Source: Promethearchaeota archaeon (GTDB taxonomy: Archaea; Asgardarchaeota; Lokiarchaeia; Sigynarchaeales; SOKP01). Taken from it: a stretch of 18,684 bases of DNA. Of the stretch, positions 15,011 through 18,684 are shown piece by piece. Location of the stretch: contig JAGXNR010000050.1 in NCBI GenBank assembly GCA_019894875.1, forward strand, positions 1 through 18,684, written 5' to 3'. The notes beneath the pieces are model-generated. The model was not told the origin of the DNA and ran no database searches. It saw only the letters and a program-made list of their open reading frames with translations. The position numbers and the translations under genes were made by a program. Every line of letters begins with the position of its first letter. Within the stretch, counting starts at the first letter, position 1.

Positions 15011-15865
15011 CTAGCCTTTAGCATAAGTTCCAATAGCGTATAAATAATCCAACTTTCCTAGAATATCTTCCCCATAAACCATTTTTCTGTTCGGCTTTCC
15101 TTTTTCTTCAGTTAAATCTGTTATAGTCGAGATTTTATCTCGCAGAGAGGGATGATTAGGTATGATTAAATTATCTGCTCCTAAATTTATCCCTTTTTTG
15201 ATGATTTGTAGCGCTGTACTTAAATCTTTAGCTAGTAAAGGGCCTAATCTTACTTTAGAAAGCACATTAGAAAGAAGTGCATAACCTTCATTTTCTACGA
15301 CTAATAATTTAGCCCCTAAAGCAATTCTTGCTTTCAAATAAATGGTTCTGTTAAATCCCATGGTTTCTTTATCAAGATTCAATACCCAATCAGGTATTGA
15401 ATTCATAATTTTAACATTCTCTATAAGTTCTTGATTTTCAGGTTTTACTTTTACAAGATGGTGCATCGAAGCACTAAATTTTCCCCGAAAGCCGTATTTT
15501 TTATAGATTGGTTCCCCAAATTTTGAAGCATAAAGTATTACAGATTTAATACCTAAACTTAGCGTTATATCCATTAATTTTTTAAATATTGATGTGCCTA
15601 TACCCTGTCCTCTGTAATCTTCTAGCACACCCATATATCCCACACTCGCGACTTGCTGAAATAGGAATAATCCCCCCACACCGATTATTTTATCTCCTTT
15701 CTCAGCAATAAGAAATTTAGCTATATTTTCATTAATTAAATATTTCCACATCTTTTCTTCAGCTAAAATATAAGTAAAATCCATCCTACCAAAAGCCAAA
15801 AGGAAAGTTTTAATACTTTCAAGAACCTCATCCATTTTTGGCTCTCTAATCAAAAAAGAATCCAT
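15011..15865 (-). CDS. Two-domain GNAT acetyltransferase
   Basis: This 284-residue protein has a standard N-terminal GNAT domain (about residues 1-140). The AcCoA motif A is GVLEDYRGQGIGTSIFKKLMD, with the R-G-Q-G-I-G pyrophosphate loop near residues 84-89, and YKKYGF marks the terminal strand. A second domain from about 150 to the end, with LGAKLLVVENEGYALL and SKVRLGPLLAKD, looks like the GNAT-derived C-terminal half found in YitH/Acetyltransf_18-type proteins. The acceptor is probably a small molecule or protein amine. The ATG is preceded by AGAGGTG (minus strand, bases 15871-15877), a good Shine-Dalgarno. It lies 46 bases downstream of the SH3 gene and is probably co-transcribed with it. 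Confidence 0.85.
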   Translation of the reverse strand: MDSFLIREPKMDEVLESIKTFLLAFGRMDFTYILAEEKMWKYLINENIAKFLIAEKGDKIIGVGGLFLFQQVASVGYMGVLEDYRGQGIGTSIFKKLMDITLSLGIKSVILYASKFGEPIYKKYGFRGKFSASMHHLVKVKPENQELIENVKIMNSIPDWVLNLDKETMGFNRTIYLKARIALGAKLLVVENEGYALLSNVLSKVRLGPLLAKDLSTALQIIKKGINLGADNLIIPNHPSLRDKISTITDLTEEKGKPNRKMVYGEDILGKLDYLYAIGTYAKG

Positions 15866-15870
15866 TTTTA

Positions 15871-15877
15871 CACCTCT
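15871..15877 (-). promoter_or_regulatory. Shine-Dalgarno of the GNAT gene
   Basis: On the minus strand this reads AGAGGTG and lies 5 bases before the ATG. It marks a downstream gene in an operon, in contrast to the nearly leaderless SH3 gene upstream. Confidence 0.65.
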
Positions 15878-15911
15878 AGAAGTAAGATAAATTTATAAAT
15901 TATGGTAATGA

Positions 15912-16256
15912 TTATTTGACTTTTACATTTTCTAAAGGAACCCATCCTTTCTTTCCTTCCTTATTCACAGCCCAAACCCAACCGCTTTCCTCTTTTTCTA
16001 TTTTTAATTCCTCTCCAACGGACACCGCTAGTTCTGTAGCTTCATAATCTAGTAACATCATGCCGGAATTACCTTGAATCTCTAAATAGTTACTAGGAAC
16101 CCATCTTTCTATCCCATCGTTATTCATACACCAAACCCATCCCGGCCATTCACTATCTTTGATCCCAATTTGAAGTTTTTCCCCTTTTTGGATTTTCAAT
16201 GGATCTATATAGGGAGATGTATACTCAACAATAACTATACAATACTTGTCTTTCAT
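15912..16256 (-). CDS. Tandem SH3-domain protein
   Basis: The 114-residue protein is almost entirely two SH3 domains. The first (about residues 5-58) has VEYTSPYIDPLKIQKGEKL ... WPGWVWCMN ... RWVPSNYLEI. The second (about 63-114) has MLLDYEATELAVSVGEELKI ... SGWVWAVNKEG ... GWVPLENV. Both carry the eukaryote-like ALYDY-type opening (here LLDYEA), the Trp pair on the ligand face and the Val-Pro-x-N-Y/E-V ending. There is no signal peptide, so unlike bacterial SH3b cell-wall proteins it should be cytoplasmic, and it may bind a proline-rich partner. I chose ATG at 16254-16256; TTG at 16263-16265 would add three residues. TATATATAT at 16279-16287 is about 25 bases upstream, which gives a nearly leaderless start. 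It probably shares an operon with the GNAT gene. Confidence 0.8.
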   Translation of the reverse strand: MKDKYCIVIVEYTSPYIDPLKIQKGEKLQIGIKDSEWPGWVWCMNNDGIERWVPSNYLEIQGNSGMMLLDYEATELAVSVGEELKIEKEESGWVWAVNKEGKKGWVPLENVKVK

Positions 16257-16278
16257 TTTTTTCAAAAATCTTTTAAAC

Positions 16279-16287
16279 TATATATAT
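16279..16287 (-). promoter_or_regulatory. TATA box of the SH3-GNAT operon
   Basis: TATATATAT lies about 23-31 bases before ATG 16256 on the minus strand. This fits an archaeal box for a leaderless start and argues for the ATG over the TTG three codons upstream. Confidence 0.45.
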
Positions 16288-16339
16288 TCAATTACATTTT
16301 TCTTTTTCATAACAATATACTAATTATTTTTTTAAGAAA

Positions 16340-16945
16340 TTGATAAGAAACATAATTTTTGATATTGGGAACGTACTAATAAATTTTAAGCCAGATCAGT
16401 TTTTAAGACGATTTATTAATGATGAGTATCGTATAAAAGAGTTTCTCACTAAAGTGATAAAAACGGAATTATGGTTAAATTTAGATCGTGGGATAATTTC
16501 ACTCGAGGAAGCTCGGAAGGAATACTTAATACGATATCCTGGAGAAAGTAATTTGTTATTAACTTTTTTTGCCCATTGGAAAGAGATGTTAACGCCCATT
16601 ACTCATAACATAAAAATTTTGCGAGAATTGAAGTCTAATGATTACAAAGTATATCTCTTATCAAATTATATCAAAGAAGCATTTGATTATGTTGTAAATC
16701 GTAACGAATTTTTTGCAATAGTAGATGGAAAAGTAATTTCTAGTGACATAAAATCTGCTAAACCAGAACTAAAGATCTATCAGAATTTATTTGAAAAATA
16801 TGATTTACGGCCAGAACGATGTGTTTTTATTGATGATACTGAAGCTAATTTACATCAAGCACAGTCTTTGAACATGAAAACTATTCATTATTTTGATGGT
16901 ATCGATTTAAGATCAGAGCTAAGAAAATTGAAAGTAAATATTTAA
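16340..16945 (+). CDS. HAD-family phosphatase, YihX-like
   Basis: The 201-residue HAD hydrolase shows motif I as IIFDIGNVL (nucleophile D8), motif II as LLSN, motif III as the lysine of AKPELKIY and motif IV as FIDDTEANL. The D-x-G-N-V motif replaces the more common D-x-D and is usual in the YihX (alpha-glucose-1-phosphatase) and epoxide-hydrolase N-terminal phosphatase subgroup. The helical cap (about 16-85) fits type C1. It probably removes phosphate from a small phosphorylated substrate. The start is TTG 16340; the first in-frame ATG is far downstream. A TATA-like box near 16311-16321 suggests a leaderless message. It is divergent from the SH3 operon. Confidence 0.87.
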   Translation: MIRNIIFDIGNVLINFKPDQFLRRFINDEYRIKEFLTKVIKTELWLNLDRGIISLEEARKEYLIRYPGESNLLLTFFAHWKEMLTPITHNIKILRELKSNDYKVYLLSNYIKEAFDYVVNRNEFFAIVDGKVISSDIKSAKPELKIYQNLFEKYDLRPERCVFIDDTEANLHQAQSLNMKTIHYFDGIDLRSELRKLKVNI

Positions 16946-16973
16946 TTCAAGCTTATCAATTACTAGACTGGTT

Positions 16974-17453
16974 TCAAACTCCTGATTTCAAATTTAGATT
17001 TACAATCTCTAATTCAGAATCATTTATTAAACTGACTTTAATCTTATTATCCATATTATAAGCCTCCTTATAGATAAGCCTTTTAATCTTTGCATTTATT
17101 AGCAATTTCAAACAACTCATACAGGGAAATGTTGTCGTATAAAGAGAGGTATTCCCTTCAATTGCTGTACCATGAATCGCCGCCTGAATAATACAATTAA
17201 TTTCAGCGTGAACACCCCTACATAATTCCGGCTTTTCTCCAGGATTTAGTGATTTTCGGATACAGGTTTCTGAAGTACAATGAATAAAACCAGAGGGAGC
17301 ACCATTATAGCCAGTGGATAAGATATGGTTATCTTTTACGAGCACTGCTCCTACTTTTCTTTTAATACAAGTAGATCTTGAAGAAGCAACTTCAGCGATC
17401 CTCATAAAATATTCATCATTCGAAACTCGCTTATTCATTTTCTTTTCAACCAT
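16974..17453 (-). CDS. dCMP deaminase family protein
   Basis: The 159-residue zinc deaminase has VHAEINCI (H82, E84) and PCMSC (C111, C114), the three Zn ligands plus the proton-shuttling glutamate. TGYNGAPSG (47-55) is typical of dCMP deaminases, and extra cysteines C59, C64 and C78 may hold a second zinc as in some of the family. It converts dCMP to dUMP for thymidylate synthesis in the cytoplasm. Start at ATG 17453 gives MVEKKMNKRVS; the internal ATG at 17436-17438 (MNKRVS) fits the usual family start and may be the true one. It lies 17 bases downstream of the crotonase gene and is probably co-transcribed. Confidence 0.88.
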   Translation of the reverse strand: MVEKKMNKRVSNDEYFMRIAEVASSRSTCIKRKVGAVLVKDNHILSTGYNGAPSGFIHCTSETCIRKSLNPGEKPELCRGVHAEINCIIQAAIHGTAIEGNTSLYTTTFPCMSCLKLLINAKIKRLIYKEAYNMDNKIKVSLINDSELEIVNLNLKSGV

Positions 17454-17470
17454 CGATATATACTGTTATT

Positions 17471-18319
17471 TTACCACTTATCAAATTTGGGTTCTCTTCT
17501 TTCAAAAAATGCCACACTAGCTTCTCTTGCATCATTAGATTTACTGGTTACATTTTGAGTTTGATTTTCTAGCTCTATCGCAGATTCCAAAGAGGGCGCA
17601 TCAATATTTATGTTTAGTGCTTGTTTTGTTAATCGAAGACCTAAAATGCTCTTTCCTAGCATATTCCTTGCGATTTTCAAAGCTTCTTCAAGTATATTAT
17701 TGTCCGGAACTACTCTTGAAACAAGTCTAACACGTTTAGCTTCTTTTGCGTCTACATCCTTTCCAGTATAAATTATCTCTGCGGCATCAGAAAATCCAAT
17801 TATACGTGGAAGCCAATATGTACTTCCACAATCTGCTCCGGATACACCAATCTTTATAAAAGCATTACAGAAGATTGAACTTTCTCCCGCAATTCGAATA
17901 TCCGCGGCTAATGAAAGTGCAAGACCCCCTCCATAAGCAGGGCCTTTAACTGCAGCAATTACAGGCTGAGGGATTTTTCGTAGTTTAATCATTATCTGAG
18001 TAATCCGTCTTTGGAGCATAAAGCCAATCTTCATAGAATCCTTGGTCTTTAGATATCTAAATCGAGGATCGTTTTTATACAGCTCATTACTGCTCAAAGA
18101 ACCCATGTCCTTTAAATCGAGTCCTGCCGAGAATGCCCTACCTTCTCCAGTTAAAATAACCACATTGATATCATAATTATTTTCTAAATAATCCAGATAA
18201 TCAAGGAACTCCTCTATCATTTCAAAATTAATTGCATTCAACCTTTCAGGTCTGTTAAGGGTTATAATAGAGATTCCTTCTTCTCGTTCATCAATTTTTA
18301 GAGTTTTATATTCTTTCAT
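17471..18319 (-). CDS. Crotonase-fold protein (enoyl-CoA hydratase/isomerase family)
   Basis: The 282-residue crotonase has LNRPERLNAIN near the start, the oxyanion loops FSAGLDLKDM (about 65-74) and KGPAYGGGLALSLAADIRIA (about 126-145), and the acyl-pocket segment FIKIGVSGADCGSTYWLPRIIG. The classic hydratase glutamates are missing: the position after GGG-x is Ala (E144 in rat), and the place of E164 is Phe (in CNAFIK). An Asp, in VSGADCG, lines up with D204 of dienoyl-CoA isomerase. So it may be an isomerase or another crotonase-type activity. I chose ATG 18317-18319; GTG 18326-18328 would add three residues. A TATA-like TATTTTATA (minus strand, 18339-18347) supports the ATG. Confidence 0.86.
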   Translation of the reverse strand: MKEYKTLKIDEREEGISIITLNRPERLNAINFEMIEEFLDYLDYLENNYDINVVILTGEGRAFSAGLDLKDMGSLSSNELYKNDPRFRYLKTKDSMKIGFMLQRRITQIMIKLRKIPQPVIAAVKGPAYGGGLALSLAADIRIAGESSIFCNAFIKIGVSGADCGSTYWLPRIIGFSDAAEIIYTGKDVDAKEAKRVRLVSRVVPDNNILEEALKIARNMLGKSILGLRLTKQALNINIDAPSLESAIELENQTQNVTSKSNDAREASVAFFERREPKFDKW

Positions 18320-18425
18320 GAATAACACAAAATGGGAGTATAAAATACTGTAATTAATAGTATATAGAAAAGGTTTAACTTTTAGTTGTTAAGTTAATAT
18401 CATCTTTTCAAGGTCAATTTTTTAA

Positions 18426-18683
18426 TTAAGAAAGCTCCTGAATTATTTGAATCACTTCAGAAATTTGTTTGATTTCATAATCCGGAAGAATTTTAGTTGG
18501 TTTTGGAGAATTCATATCATTAAACCATATCGTTTTCATTTTAAATTCTTGAGCTCCCTTAACATCTGTTTCTAACATATCTCCGATATGAATAGCGTTT
18601 TCCGGCGTGATATTAAATTTATTTAATGGTATCTCAAACATTTTAGGATGGGGTTTGAATAATCCTGTTTCATCAGAGTAGAC
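18426..18683 (-). CDS. HAD-family hydrolase, 5' end cut by window edge
   Basis: Eighty-five residues are visible, and the frame remains open to the right edge, so the N-terminus lies outside. The segment before MFEIPLNKF reads SDETGLFKPHPK, with motif III lysine in KPHPK, and motif IV is IHIGDMLETDVKGA, with the acidic pair that binds Mg. The ending matches the last Rossmann strands of HAD family IA. The nucleophile motif is not in view, so substrate and subclass cannot be set. The ATG at 18639-18641 is internal, as family sequence continues before it. Confidence 0.85.
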   Translation of the reverse strand, partial: VYSDETGLFKPHPKMFEIPLNKFNITPENAIHIGDMLETDVKGAQEFKMKTIWFNDMNSPKPTKILPDYEIKQISEVIQIIQELS

Positions 18684-18684
18684 C

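Noticed and set aside
1..18684. Searched for tRNA, rRNA, CRISPR arrays, insertion sequences and attachment sites
   Set aside because: No tRNA T-loop or cloverleaf, no regularly spaced repeats, no transposase-like protein and no long terminal inverted repeats were seen by eye. A covariance-model scan would be needed to exclude short RNAs.

Overview
This window is strongly AT-rich and looks archaeal. TATA-like boxes sit about 25 to 40 bases before many first genes. Several starts appear leaderless. The clear Shine-Dalgarno sequences match the archaeal GGAGGTGA type and mostly precede downstream genes of an operon. The mix of genes fits an Asgard archaeon of the Lokiarchaeia type: a tandem eukaryote-like SH3 protein, a FixC/FixX pair, a winged-helix/TPR protein of STAND type, a stand-alone SagB-type oxidoreductase, crotonase and acyl-CoA ligase genes, and a GyrI-like/DUF6144-like fusion. 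That placement is inferred from gene content; no rRNA or marker gene is present.

Layout. 1-604: the end of a NUDIX hydrolase cut by the left edge, a possible tiny zinc-ribbon remnant and a hairpin. 605-1333 (-): a DedA/VTT membrane protein. 1334-2210: a gene-poor stretch with a short decayed coding fragment, then two overlapping small membrane ORFs whose overlap carries an in-frame U UUU UUA heptamer. 2331-4006 (-): a coupled FixC-like flavoprotein and FixX-like ferredoxin. 4268-5911 (+): a ThDP enzyme with benzaldehyde-lyase-like features. 5953-8513 (-): a SagB-type nitroreductase and an acyl-CoA/carboxylate ligase, the latter with two dyad-symmetric sites just upstream. 8882-10744 (+): a winged-helix/TPR protein that seems to have lost its N-terminal part. 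10928-13261 (+): flavin reductase-like protein, GyrI-like/DUF6144-like sensor, SRPBCC protein. 13395-14585 (+): PatB/MalY-type PLP enzyme, then a 53-residue ORF. 15011-16256 (-): tandem SH3 protein and a two-domain GNAT protein. 16340-16945 (+): YihX-like HAD phosphatase. 16974-18319 (-): crotonase then dCMP deaminase. 18426-18683 (-): a second HAD hydrolase cut by the right edge.

How the genes fit together. The only tightly coupled unit is FixC-FixX (ATGA overlap), which probably moves electrons between a flavin carrier and a membrane quinone or a substrate. SH3-GNAT and crotonase-deaminase are likely two-gene operons. Acyl-CoA ligase, crotonase and FixCX would suit fatty or aromatic acid metabolism, but they are separate transcription units, so a shared pathway is speculation. 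No mobile element, tRNA, rRNA or CRISPR array was seen.
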